Shown here: piece by piece, positions 1 through 6,602 of the stretch
Numbering within the stretch: position 1 is the first letter of the stretch
Layout: the number at the start of each line of letters is the position of its first letter
Source of the DNA: an uncultured Clostridia bacterium
GTDB taxonomy: Bacteria > Bacillota > Clostridia > Oscillospirales > Acutalibacteraceae
Length of the DNA: 22,610 nucleotides
Direction of reading: 5' to 3'
Assembly: GCA_937888485.1 (NCBI GenBank)
Contig: CALAQQ010000252.1
Span: forward strand, 1-22,610
Translations under genes and position numbers: made by a program
Notes under the pieces: generated by a model
The model's database searches: none
What the model was told of the DNA's origin: nothing
The model's input: only the letters and a program-made list of their open reading frames with translations

Positions 1-14
1 ATGCCTTTTCAAAG

Positions 15-431
15 TTAAGGGTAAAGACTCCTGTGATGAAGTCTAAAATACATTGAATGAATTTGAGAACTGATGTTCATACTCGATTGATCTGAAAAAC
101 CATTCTGCGTCACAACTGTTGTAAGCTTGCTGACAACATCGTCTACATACTCCACACATAGTTTAAACCAGCACTCTGATGTAATGTAAACCACTAATCC
201 ACACTGATCATACCGCTTCAGATGCTTAAACTCTACCTTCACACTTAATGTCATGTCCTCCTCATTTTCAAAATACAAAATGGGTGCATTGTGATGTATT
301 TCATGAGTATACGTCTGATTCCACAAATCAGTATGAGGATCCGTTGAGATCAGTGCACTTTTTTCTTTGATGATTTTATCTTTTGGCTCATTCAGCCATT
401 GCAGATCAAGAAAACTGATTCTCTTCTTCAT
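15..431 (-). CDS. DUF1349 family protein, C-terminally shortened
   Basis: The translation looks like the DUF1349 (concanavalin A-like fold, YeaH/YvaB-type) family: an early WLNEP motif, a TDLW segment, then YDQCGLVVY, W-K-CVEYV and a late YFRLHHR. Family members usually run about 180-200 residues; this one stops at about 138, right after YFRLHHR, so roughly the last 45-50 residues are missing. After the stop only 14 bases remain before the window edge, so a frameshift or a breakpoint near bases 25-40 cannot be told apart. I start at the ATG at 431 because AGGAAG lies 8 bases upstream; an in-frame GTG nine bases earlier sits on top of that site. The family function is poorly defined (a carbohydrate-binding-like fold). 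It follows a terminator that closes the preceding AT-rich block and has a base composition different from that block. Confidence 0.7.
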   Translation of the reverse strand: MKKRISFLDLQWLNEPKDKIIKEKSALISTDPHTDLWNQTYTHEIHHNAPILYFENEEDMTLSVKVEFKHLKRYDQCGLVVYITSECWFKLCVEYVDDVVSKLTTVVTQNGFSDQSSMNISSQIHSMYFRLHHRSLYP

Positions 432-466
432 TCTGTTCACTTCCTATCTACTTTATTTTACCATAG

Positions 467-489
467 AAAAAGAGAATGATTTCATTCTC
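467..489 (-). terminator. Rho-independent terminator after the zinc-ribbon gene
   Basis: On the minus strand GAGAATGA, a short AA turn and TCATTCTC form a hairpin (472-489) followed at once by a run of five T (467-471). It lies about 20 bases past the zinc-ribbon stop codon and before the DUF1349 start, so it separates the two units. The plus-strand side has no T-run, so it acts for minus-strand transcripts only. Confidence 0.7.
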
Positions 490-491
490 CT

Positions 492-739
492 AATATCTTA
501 ATCTTCCGATTATTTATTATCTTTTAACATTTTATTAAAAATAGTAATTGTTCTAAAAACTTCTTTGCATTTAGGACATTGAAAATCATCATTATCTTTT
601 TTCTTTTTATGAAGTGGAATTAAATAATCCTCATTACATTTTGGACATAATACTTTTTCTCCATTCCATAATTTTTTCAATATTGTTCTATCTAATTCCA
701 TTCAATCATCTCCTCAAAATATCTTAATCTTCAGATTAT
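492..739. repeat. Pair of 22-bp near-identical direct repeats (492-513 and 718-739)
   Basis: AATATCTTAATCTTCCGATTA (492 onward) and AATATCTTAATCTTCAGATTA (718 onward) match over 22 bases with one mismatch. On the minus strand each copy sits on the stop codon and first bases after the stop of a gene: the zinc-ribbon gene and the hypothetical gene upstream of it. Equal placement after two consecutive stops suggests duplication of a gene end or a small repeat at gene borders. No function can be read from it. Confidence 0.55.
510..701 (-). CDS. Small zinc-ribbon protein
   Basis: A 63-residue protein with two Cys-X2-Cys knuckles, C19/C22 (LCPKC) and C42/C45 (QCPKC), separated by a basic KKKK stretch. 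This is the pattern of a single treble-clef or rubredoxin-like zinc ribbon. Such short proteins can bind nucleic acid or serve as adaptors; the specific role is unknown. The start is firm: AGGAGATGATTGA precedes the ATG. It lies 34 bases after the stop of the hypothetical gene at 736, on the same strand, so the two are probably co-transcribed, and a terminator follows. The DNA is markedly more AT-rich than the chromosomal genes to the right, which fits acquired DNA. Confidence 0.7.
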   Translation of the reverse strand: MELDRTILKKLWNGEKVLCPKCNEDYLIPLHKKKKDNDDFQCPKCKEVFRTITIFNKMLKDNK

Positions 740-1251
740 CTTTTTAAATTAAATTCATATATCTTATAAATTGATTGTGATATTTTACCACAATACAAAT
801 TATTAAAAATAAACTTAGTTAATCCATGTAAATTATTATCTTCTTTCCTAATCAAATGTGTTGCTACATACTCTAAATTATTATTTAATTGTAAAAACTC
901 TTCAGGATTATCAATTCCATATTTTACCTCAGCATTCATTTGATTAACTGGATTCTTTATTTTAGAACTTTTAACTCCTTTTTTGGAGTATGCATCAAAT
1001 AATAAATGAACATCTCCTAATTTATTATTTATTTGTGCAACCAATTCCCCATACTTTCCGTTAATGCCTTTTAGTTCAAGAATACGAAAAGCATCTTCAC
1101 TTATGACATTTGTATAATACTCTTTGATTCCTCCCAATGCCATTAAAGTCGCCGCACCAGTTCCAATAACTTTATTATTTTCTTTTTCTCCAGGTAATAA
1201 ATCATCATCTGGTAAGTTAGGAAGAGCACAAACAAATTCATTGATTATCCC
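736..1251 (-). CDS. Hypothetical protein, N-terminus lost at a junction with dapF
   Basis: The open frame continues to 1392, but its first roughly 47 codons are antisense to the unmistakable DapF coding sequence. The native part therefore begins near 1250, at about residue 48 of the open frame, and about 170 residues remain. The protein is mostly helical-looking and Asn/Lys-rich, with a Gly/Ala-rich patch (IGTGAATLMALGG), no clear membrane segment and no motif I recognise. Base composition is very AT-rich, like the zinc-ribbon gene 34 bases downstream, with which it shares a repeated gene-end sequence. It is probably a fragment of a foreign gene whose 5' part is not in this window. No function is proposed. 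Confidence 0.5.
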   Translation of the reverse strand, partial: GIINEFVCALPNLPDDDLLPGEKENNKVIGTGAATLMALGGIKEYYTNVISEDAFRILELKGINGKYGELVAQINNKLGDVHLLFDAYSKKGVKSSKIKNPVNQMNAEVKYGIDNPEEFLQLNNNLEYVATHLIRKEDNNLHGLTKFIFNNLYCGKISQSIYKIYEFNLKR

Positions 1252-1656
1252 GTAACAATCAACGGCGAAGAGCAGAGAATTACCTGCGTTTCTATGGGTA
1301 ACCCTCACTGCGTTGTTTTTGTTCCCAGAGTTGATACCATTGAGATTGAAAAGGTAGGTCCCAAATTCGAAAAGGCTGATATTTTTGCTCACAGAGTCAA
1401 CACTGAATTTGTCAGAGTGGTAAATGAAACAACTCTTAAGATGAGAGTATGGGAACGCGGAAACGGTGAAACTCTTGCCTGCGGAACCGGTGCTTGTGCT
1501 GCAGCAGTAGCTGCTGTTGAAAACGGATTCTGCAAAAAGAATACAGATATTACCGTTAAACTTCCCGGCGGTGACCTCATCGTTAATTACAACGACGAAA
1601 GAGTTCTTCTTACAGGTTCAACAAAACTCGTATTTGAAGGTTCTCTTGAATATTAA
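1252..1656 (+). CDS. dapF: Diaminopimelate epimerase, C-terminal half only
   Basis: DapF interconverts LL- and meso-diaminopimelate, for lysine and peptidoglycan synthesis. The fragment carries the hallmark second-half motifs: ITCVSMGNPHC, the NTEFV segment, RVWERGNGET, and ACGTGACA with one of the two catalytic cysteines. The N-terminal domain with the other catalytic cysteine (normally about 140 residues) is absent. Recognisable DapF sequence begins near 1252 (VTINGEE) and an in-frame TAA at 1213 closes the frame upstream. The first in-frame ATG is at 1294, inside a conserved motif, so it is not a native start. The gene end is intact and followed by a terminator. The remnant cannot be an active epimerase on its own. 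Confidence 0.85.
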   Translation, partial: VTINGEEQRITCVSMGNPHCVVFVPRVDTIEIEKVGPKFEKADIFAHRVNTEFVRVVNETTLKMRVWERGNGETLACGTGACAAAVAAVENGFCKKNTDITVKLPGGDLIVNYNDERVLLTGSTKLVFEGSLEY

Positions 1657-1670
1657 TCAATATAAAAGTA

Positions 1671-1704
1671 ATCTCCCCTCAACACTATATTGAGGGGAGA
1701 TTTT
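1671..1704. terminator. Bidirectional terminator between dapF and the transporter gene
   Basis: A perfect 12-bp inverted repeat, ATCTCCCCTCAA (1671-1682) and its complement (1690-1701), encloses a 7-base loop. TTTT follows on the plus strand (1701-1704) and a T-rich stretch (ACTTTTAT) follows on the minus strand. It sits between two convergent stop codons (1656 and 1708), so it can end both transcripts. Confidence 0.85.
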
Positions 1705-1707
1705 ACA

Positions 1708-3936
1708 TTATGTAGAGCTTTTTATTGATTCATATCTTTCTGCAATCATTTCATACTTACTGTAATTTTCTGATTGTTTAACTATTCTTTTCGCATCAAG
1801 ATACGGTTTTACGGCTCTGTTATAAACATTATATTTCTTTGTTTCAGTCTTGATTTCTGTTTTAAGCTTTGATTTCTTGATTCTTAATTCTTCAAGCTGA
1901 GCTTTAAGTTCATTAAATAATATTTTATCAGATGATTCGTTGGCAGATTTCATCTTCTGAAGTGTTTCATGAATTTCTTTTTCGGTTGTATCCGAAGAAA
2001 CAAAAAGATTTTCAATAACCGAAGAATCGTATTCGGAAATTCCGTCAGGATAATATTTTCTGATTGTTTTAGCAGAAAGCTTTATGTCACTCTTTTTTGA
2101 ACGAATATATGAGGATTTTTCATACAATGAAATCGTATTCATAAAGCTGTCAAGACCTGCCGAAACAATGTTTCCGGCAATTTCAATTTCGGATTTACCC
2201 TCATCAGTATTGAATCGGTTTATTTCATTAATAACGTATTCTGAAATTGAAATTTTTTCGTTTTCTTCGGAAAGATATCTTATTTCATCCTTTGCAGACT
2301 TAATTCTATCCTTATCCTTTGATTTTTTTGCCTCTTTGAGTTTTTCTTTTGAAATTATATTAAGTTTTTTTCCTTCAAAAGACTTTGCTTCATTAATAAT
2401 ATCTATTGCTTCAACCAAATCCTTATCAGAAAGAACTCCGTTACCGTAATCCTCAAATAATGCACGGATTTTCAAAACTGTTATCATTGCACGCTGTTTT
2501 GTTTCGGTCAAATCATAAAAGAAATACGGAATGACATTGAGTGCAGCACCAATAACTGATGCCATAATAAGAACAGAACAAATGTGAATAAAATATTCAT
2601 TGTCATAAAGTACATCGTATACATTTGAACCGTCAAAACCGAGTGATACCGCAATCTCGGAATTAAGACCTGCTTTTTCATAAATTGCAGGCAATACAGA
2701 ATTAGTAGCAAGAGAAATAACTCCACCGATAAGACCAACTGCCGCAAACATACCGTCGATTCTTTCACCTGTTATATAATGCTGGTAGTCTCTTATATCT
2801 GCATTAATGCTCGGATTCATAAAATGACCGAGTGAAGTAAGCAACTGATTAATGAATGTAAAAACAAGAAGAATCCAAATAATATTGTTACCTCTCATTT
2901 TTATAACGGGAAGCATTGAGGCTATAAAAGCAATATTCATTATATTACTAAAAATCAGAACCTTTTTCTTCCCGAATTTTCTGATAAGATAAGGCGCAAA
3001 AAGATTGGGCCAGAATGAAGCGTTTCCGGCAATTGCTGTTATAACAGCATACTGTCCTGCAGTACAAGCTGCCTGATAATTATAAAGCCAGCCAATAATA
3101 GTGTTGAATGAATTTTCAAGAAAGCCAAGCCAGCCTGCAAAAGAAATTATCCAGAAATATTTGTTTTTTATAACCGCTCTGAATGCATCAACAAAGCTGA
3201 TTCTGATGATGTGACTTCCCGATTGAATTATTCTTTCTTTTGTGTTTACATAAACTAAAAGAGATATAGCGAAAGATATAATAAGCATCGGAGGATAGAG
3301 ATATCTGTATACTCTTAAATCATAAAGAGTGTTATCCCCTGTTATCATTTTGGCTACAAGAGGGAGAAAGATGTTAGCGATTGACGGTGAAAGGTTTTCA
3401 ACAACTGATTTAACAGCATAAACATCCGTTCTTTCAATTGTGTTCGGTGACAAAACATTGACTAAACTGTCATAAGCATCGGTATAAAAATTATAGAAAA
3501 ACTGAAAACCGATATTAAAAATAAGAACTGTAATACATTTTGATATAAGGCTCATATTTTCATAGGGCATCCAAATAAACAAGCAACCAAGTATAACGGT
3601 AGGAATACCCATGGTAATGATATAAGGTCTGTATTTACCCTTCATACTCTTGCAGTTATCAATCATTCTTGCTCTTAAAGCGGTAAGAGGAAATCCCGAT
3701 AAAACGCTTATAATATAAATTATATATATTGCTGAGGGATCGATTCCTATTGTATTACCGATAAGACTGTTTCCGATGCTGATTATCATATTGCCAACGC
3801 AATACATAATAAATTTAACACCGATTCCGCCGACAGACAATGAAACGATCTCTTTAAAAGGTATATATCTTCCTTCAGGAGGAACAGACCAGTTGTTTTT
3901 AAGAAGGCTGAAAACCGAAAATACTTTCTCTTTCAA
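1708..3936 (-). CDS. GPH-family sugar:cation symporter with long cytoplasmic tail
   Basis: An MFS transporter of the glycoside-pentoside-hexuronide (MelB-like) type. About a dozen hydrophobic segments fill residues 1-480, and the loop INADIRDYQHYITGERIDG matches the GPH signature (D-x-x-DY, then TG-R-x-x-G). Family members are usually 450-500 residues; this one has about 742 because of a charged, coiled-coil-rich tail of some 263 residues. I place the start at the TTG at 3936: GGAGGG (3943-3948) lies six bases upstream, whereas a TTG at 3963 has no site and would overlap the glycosidase. The gene begins 16 bases after the GH30 stop, so the pair is one operon that probably imports and then cleaves an oligosaccharide. 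The substrate is not readable. Confidence 0.85.
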   Translation of the reverse strand: MKEKVFSVFSLLKNNWSVPPEGRYIPFKEIVSLSVGGIGVKFIMYCVGNMIISIGNSLIGNTIGIDPSAIYIIYIISVLSGFPLTALRARMIDNCKSMKGKYRPYIITMGIPTVILGCLFIWMPYENMSLISKCITVLIFNIGFQFFYNFYTDAYDSLVNVLSPNTIERTDVYAVKSVVENLSPSIANIFLPLVAKMITGDNTLYDLRVYRYLYPPMLIISFAISLLVYVNTKERIIQSGSHIIRISFVDAFRAVIKNKYFWIISFAGWLGFLENSFNTIIGWLYNYQAACTAGQYAVITAIAGNASFWPNLFAPYLIRKFGKKKVLIFSNIMNIAFIASMLPVIKMRGNNIIWILLVFTFINQLLTSLGHFMNPSINADIRDYQHYITGERIDGMFAAVGLIGGVISLATNSVLPAIYEKAGLNSEIAVSLGFDGSNVYDVLYDNEYFIHICSVLIMASVIGAALNVIPYFFYDLTETKQRAMITVLKIRALFEDYGNGVLSDKDLVEAIDIINEAKSFEGKKLNIISKEKLKEAKKSKDKDRIKSAKDEIRYLSEENEKISISEYVINEINRFNTDEGKSEIEIAGNIVSAGLDSFMNTISLYEKSSYIRSKKSDIKLSAKTIRKYYPDGISEYDSSVIENLFVSSDTTEKEIHETLQKMKSANESSDKILFNELKAQLEELRIKKSKLKTEIKTETKKYNVYNRAVKPYLDAKRIVKQSENYSKYEMIAERYESIKSST

Positions 3937-3942
3937 ATTATT

Positions 3943-3948
3943 CCCTCC
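3943..3948 (-). promoter_or_regulatory. Ribosome binding site setting the TTG start of the symporter
   Basis: GGAGGG on the minus strand, six bases before the TTG at 3936 and just after the GH30 stop at 3953. It moves the start nine codons downstream of the longest open frame and removes an apparent overlap of the two genes. Confidence 0.7.
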
Positions 3949-3952
3949 ACAT

Positions 3953-5329
3953 TCACATCTCAAAAATAAATGTATTAACAGATTTTGCAGTAATTTTTAT
4001 ATTTTTATCCAAAACAACTGATTCTTTCAAATCGTTGTCTTTATCGGTTACAACTGTTTTTATATCATGTTTTGCAGGAATAACAATGTCCTTCGAATCA
4101 GAGGACATATTAATCACAATCAGTGTTATAACGCCTTGGTTATCAAAAGCAAGAGTAAGTAAATCGTTATCGTTAACAAACGATTCTATTCTTATTGAAC
4201 CGGGAACAATGTATTTTGAAAAATTACCCGTTGTAAAATATCTTTTAGTCATTTCAAATGTTTTGTCGTCAAGATTTATATATATAAGACCATCACAATA
4301 ATCAACCTCAGAAACAGCAATCCAATGTTGCCATGAGGTAACATTAAGAATCGCAATATCTTCAAACATTGTTTTTGCCATAACAAGCGCAGAGTCAATA
4401 GACTTATCTCTTCCGCCTTGCATATGACACCATTCACTCATTTTTACGGGGACATCGGGATAATTTTTATCCATCCATTTTCTGAATCGTTTCACAAAAG
4501 AAATTCTGTTGTTAAAAAACGGAACACTAAACTTAAGCGGTAAAGGTAAACAATATGAATGAACATCAACAGCATCAATAACAGAACGAACATCGGAATT
4601 TTCAAGCAATCTTCTTGTATAAGTCTTATTGAACCATCTCAAGTCACCTGATTCAGCACCTGAGAGTTTGATATTCTTAAGAGACGGTCTTTTCTTGAGT
4701 TCATCTGTAAAAACCTCAAAGACTGTCTTTACACTTTTAGGTCTATAATGACAGCCTTCCTGACCACCGTTCCATATCCATACAGGTTCATTAACCGGTG
4801 AAAGATATCTGACAGGAACACCTTCGTTAACAAAATGTTCGGTAATATCAAGGCAATAATCAGCAAAATCTTTGTAATTTTCCCGGGAAATGTTTTCTTT
4901 AAAAAGCTTACCTTTATCAGCATGAGCCATATGGTTTTTTGTCAATCGCTCAGGCGGAGAATTTACAAATAATATAACCTCATCGGCACCGTCTTTGACA
5001 GCTTGTTTCATCATATAAACAGCATTTTTATCTCTGTTCCAATCATAAACTCCTTTTGAAACCTCAAAACATTCAGTACTTCTTGCCGGCATACTGTATT
5101 CACCTTTGCCCGAATGTTTTGAACCTGCACCTATATTAAAACGGTATATACCCATACCTATACCGTTTTCCTTGCTGTATAAAAGTTCGGAAATTCTGTC
5201 ACGTACTTGTTTTCCGCTTTCGGAATCAATATGATTCCATCCACCTACAATCTGTGCCCACCACGCACCGCTTGCACCGATTCTCTCAAAAGTCTGAAAT
5301 TTTTTGTTTGGGTTAATTTCAACTTTCAT
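3953..5329 (-). CDS. Glycoside hydrolase family 30 enzyme, cytoplasmic
   Basis: 458 residues covering a complete GH30 (clan GH-A) TIM barrel plus the C-terminal beta domain. Visible motifs are the N-terminal GASGAWWAQ (resembling endo-beta-1,6-galactanase-type GH30), RFNIGAG, LSPVNEPVW with the acid/base Glu181, and KMSEWCHM with the nucleophile Glu299. GH30 enzymes are retaining and include beta-1,6-galactanases, glucosylceramidases, xylanases and beta-glucuronidases; I cannot set the specificity. There is no signal peptide, so it should act on imported oligosaccharides, in line with the symporter gene 16 bases downstream. The ATG at 5329 follows a weak AAGG. Only 22 bases separate it from the spoVM terminator, so its own promoter is not obvious and read-through may contribute. 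Confidence 0.88.
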   Translation of the reverse strand: MKVEINPNKKFQTFERIGASGAWWAQIVGGWNHIDSESGKQVRDRISELLYSKENGIGMGIYRFNIGAGSKHSGKGEYSMPARSTECFEVSKGVYDWNRDKNAVYMMKQAVKDGADEVILFVNSPPERLTKNHMAHADKGKLFKENISRENYKDFADYCLDITEHFVNEGVPVRYLSPVNEPVWIWNGGQEGCHYRPKSVKTVFEVFTDELKKRPSLKNIKLSGAESGDLRWFNKTYTRRLLENSDVRSVIDAVDVHSYCLPLPLKFSVPFFNNRISFVKRFRKWMDKNYPDVPVKMSEWCHMQGGRDKSIDSALVMAKTMFEDIAILNVTSWQHWIAVSEVDYCDGLIYINLDDKTFEMTKRYFTTGNFSKYIVPGSIRIESFVNDNDLLTLAFDNQGVITLIVINMSSDSKDIVIPAKHDIKTVVTDKDNDLKESVVLDKNIKITAKSVNTFIFEM

Positions 5330-5351
5330 AACCTTAACCTCATAAATTTTA

Positions 5352-5381
5352 TAAAAATTGGCGGCATTTTAAGCCGCCGAT
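5352..5381 (-). terminator. Terminator closing the rsgA-spoVM end of the long operon
   Basis: On the minus strand ATCGGCGGC, loop TTAAAAT and GCCGCCAAT form a 9-bp stem (5357-5381, one G-T pair) followed by TTTTTAT. It starts five bases after the spoVM stop (5387) and 22 bases before the GH30 start. Its place right behind the tiny gene supports that gene being the true operon end. Confidence 0.8.
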
Positions 5382-5386
5382 TTATT

Positions 5387-5476
5387 TTACATAATTGTGT
5401 CGTTCTTTTTTATTCCAAACAGCATTCGCAGAATTCCGCTGAACACCTTAGGACTCCTGACAACAACAATTTTCAT
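5387..5476 (-). CDS. spoVM: Stage V sporulation protein SpoVM (29 aa, very short gene)
   Basis: SpoVM is an amphipathic peptide that recognises the convex forespore membrane, anchors SpoIVA for spore-coat assembly and is a substrate/inhibitor of FtsH in B. subtilis. The translated peptide begins MKIVVVRSPKVFSGILR; from memory B. subtilis SpoVM begins MKFYTIKLPKFLGGIVR. Aligned without gaps the two share MK, Pro9-Lys10, the Gly-Ile pair, Arg17 and Gly21, at nearly equal length (29 versus 26). Pro9 is the residue known to matter for curvature sensing. Context agrees: in B. subtilis spoVM lies downstream of prpC-prkC-rsgA, as here. AAGGGG stands about ten bases before the ATG and a terminator follows directly. 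The family call combines motif and synteny; no search was run. Confidence 0.85.
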   Translation of the reverse strand: MKIVVVRSPKVFSGILRMLFGIKKNDTIM

Positions 5477-5495
5477 CTGAGGCTTTCCCCTTTCA

Positions 5496-5636
5496 TCAAT
5501 ATCTGCAAAGGCTCAAGCCTGCAAGAATCAAAACCGAAGCAATTATCAATACAGCTACGGTATAAGGGAAAAGAGCCGCAACTATCATTCCGATTGCAAA
5601 TGAAATGCAAACTATCCCCTTCGATTCATACCTCAA
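5496..5636 (-). CDS. Putative 46-aa membrane peptide between rsgA and spoVM
   Basis: A frame opened by TTG at 5636, with GGTGA four bases upstream, encodes 46 residues: a short polar head (MRYESKG) and then an almost unbroken hydrophobic stretch (about residues 8-44, with a Pro-Tyr break at 24-25), consistent with one long or two short membrane spans. It ends 19 bases before spoVM and starts about 75 bases after the rsgA stop. I do not recognise a family. It occupies the place of rpe-thiN in B. subtilis. Evidence for expression is only positional (same strand, operon interior, ribosome site, hydrophobic coherence), so it could be a chance frame. Confidence 0.4.
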   Translation of the reverse strand: MRYESKGIVCISFAIGMIVAALFPYTVAVLIIASVLILAGLSLCRY

Positions 5637-5711
5637 AAAATCACCGCCCGATTTCAGCCTGAGTCCTTACTCATTATATTATAATCAACGCGATGATTTT
5701 TTGTTACATAT

Positions 5712-6602
5712 TTACTTCTTTTTGATTTCCCATTCCTTGATTGATTTTGCCTCTTCCATCATGGCACAATAACTTTCATGCCGTGAAACAGGAATATCAC
5801 CATCTTCTACAGCCTTCAGAATTCTGCACCCTTTATCTTTAACATGAAGGCATGATGTAAATTTGCATTCACCGATATAGTCTGTAAACTCTTTAAATGC
5901 ATATGGCAGATCATCCTTAAGAATGATTTCGTTTTCTTCAATGTCAAATGATGAAAATCCGGGAGTATCAGCAACATAACCGTCTTCAATCTTAATCATT
6001 TCACTGTGTCTTGTGGTATGTCTTCCTCTGCCGAGTTTATCACTGATTTCACCTGTTTTAAGAGAAAGGGAATCATCAATAGCATTAAGAAGCGAAGATT
6101 TACCGACACCGGTATTACCGCAAAAAGCACTTATACAGCCTTTAAGTTCATTTTTAATCAAATCAACGCCATCACCGTTTACACATGAAACCGCAAAAGA
6201 TTTAATACCTGCTTTTTTGTATATCTCAACATATTCAGAGGCATCATTAAGATCTGTCTTTGTGAATACAACAATCGGTTCAATATTATTAATAACCGCA
6301 AGTGCTGTAAGTCTGTCTATAATAAGCAAAACAGGTTTCGGTTCACAAACAGAAGAAACTATAAAAAGCTTATCGACATTTGCAACCGGTGGACGGTCAA
6401 GGAAATTTTTTCTGTCATAAATTTTTTCAATCGTGTTTTCAGCCTTATCGTTTATGCTTATCATAACACGATCTCCCGCAAGCGGTTTTATTCCGGATTT
6501 ACGAAAAACACCTCTTGCCTTACATTCAAATAAACCCTCAGAGGTTTCTACATAGTAGAAACCTCCTATTCCTTTAATTATAATTCCGTCTGACTGTATC
6601 AT
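5712..6602 (-). CDS. rsgA: Ribosome small subunit-dependent GTPase A
   Basis: RsgA (YloQ/CpgA) is a circularly permuted GTPase that checks late 30S subunit maturation. The 296 residues hold an N-terminal OB-fold (1-65), then the permuted G domain with G4 TKTD (114-117), G1 GNTGVGKSS (162-170) and G3 DTPG (212-215), then a zinc site with C246, C251, H253 and C259 and a helical tail. The length is normal. The start ATG overlaps the prkC stop as ATGA, indicating translational coupling. In B. subtilis PrkC phosphorylates this GTPase, so the adjacency is functionally sensible. It is followed by the 46-aa frame and spoVM rather than by rpe and thiN. Confidence 0.95.
   Translation of the reverse strand: MIQSDGIIIKGIGGFYYVETSEGLFECKARGVFRKSGIKPLAGDRVMISINDKAENTIEKIYDRKNFLDRPPVANVDKLFIVSSVCEPKPVLLIIDRLTALAVINNIEPIVVFTKTDLNDASEYVEIYKKAGIKSFAVSCVNGDGVDLIKNELKGCISAFCGNTGVGKSSLLNAIDDSLSLKTGEISDKLGRGRHTTRHSEMIKIEDGYVADTPGFSSFDIEENEIILKDDLPYAFKEFTDYIGECKFTSCLHVKDKGCRILKAVEDGDIPVSRHESYCAMMEEAKSIKEWEIKKK

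Noticed and set aside
1252..1392. N-terminal 47 codons of the 218-codon minus-strand frame
   Set aside because: They are antisense to conserved DapF motifs, so the frame is open only by chance; the native hypothetical gene begins at the junction.
2084..2449. Plus-strand 121-codon Ser/Phe-rich frame
   Set aside because: Antisense shadow of the charged symporter tail (Lys/Glu codons reading as Phe/Leu/Ser).
5207..5662. A 151-codon plus-strand frame across the GH30 start and the rsgA-GH30 gap
   Set aside because: It is antisense to the GH30 start, the terminator, spoVM and the membrane peptide; it has no ribosome site and no protein-like domain. The minus-strand small genes explain the region better.
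5671..5690. TATAAT-like sequence (GATTATAATATAATG on the minus strand) upstream of the membrane peptide
   Set aside because: No convincing -35 partner at 16-18 bases and no clear sigma-E type boxes as would be expected for spoVM; AT-rich chance match cannot be excluded.
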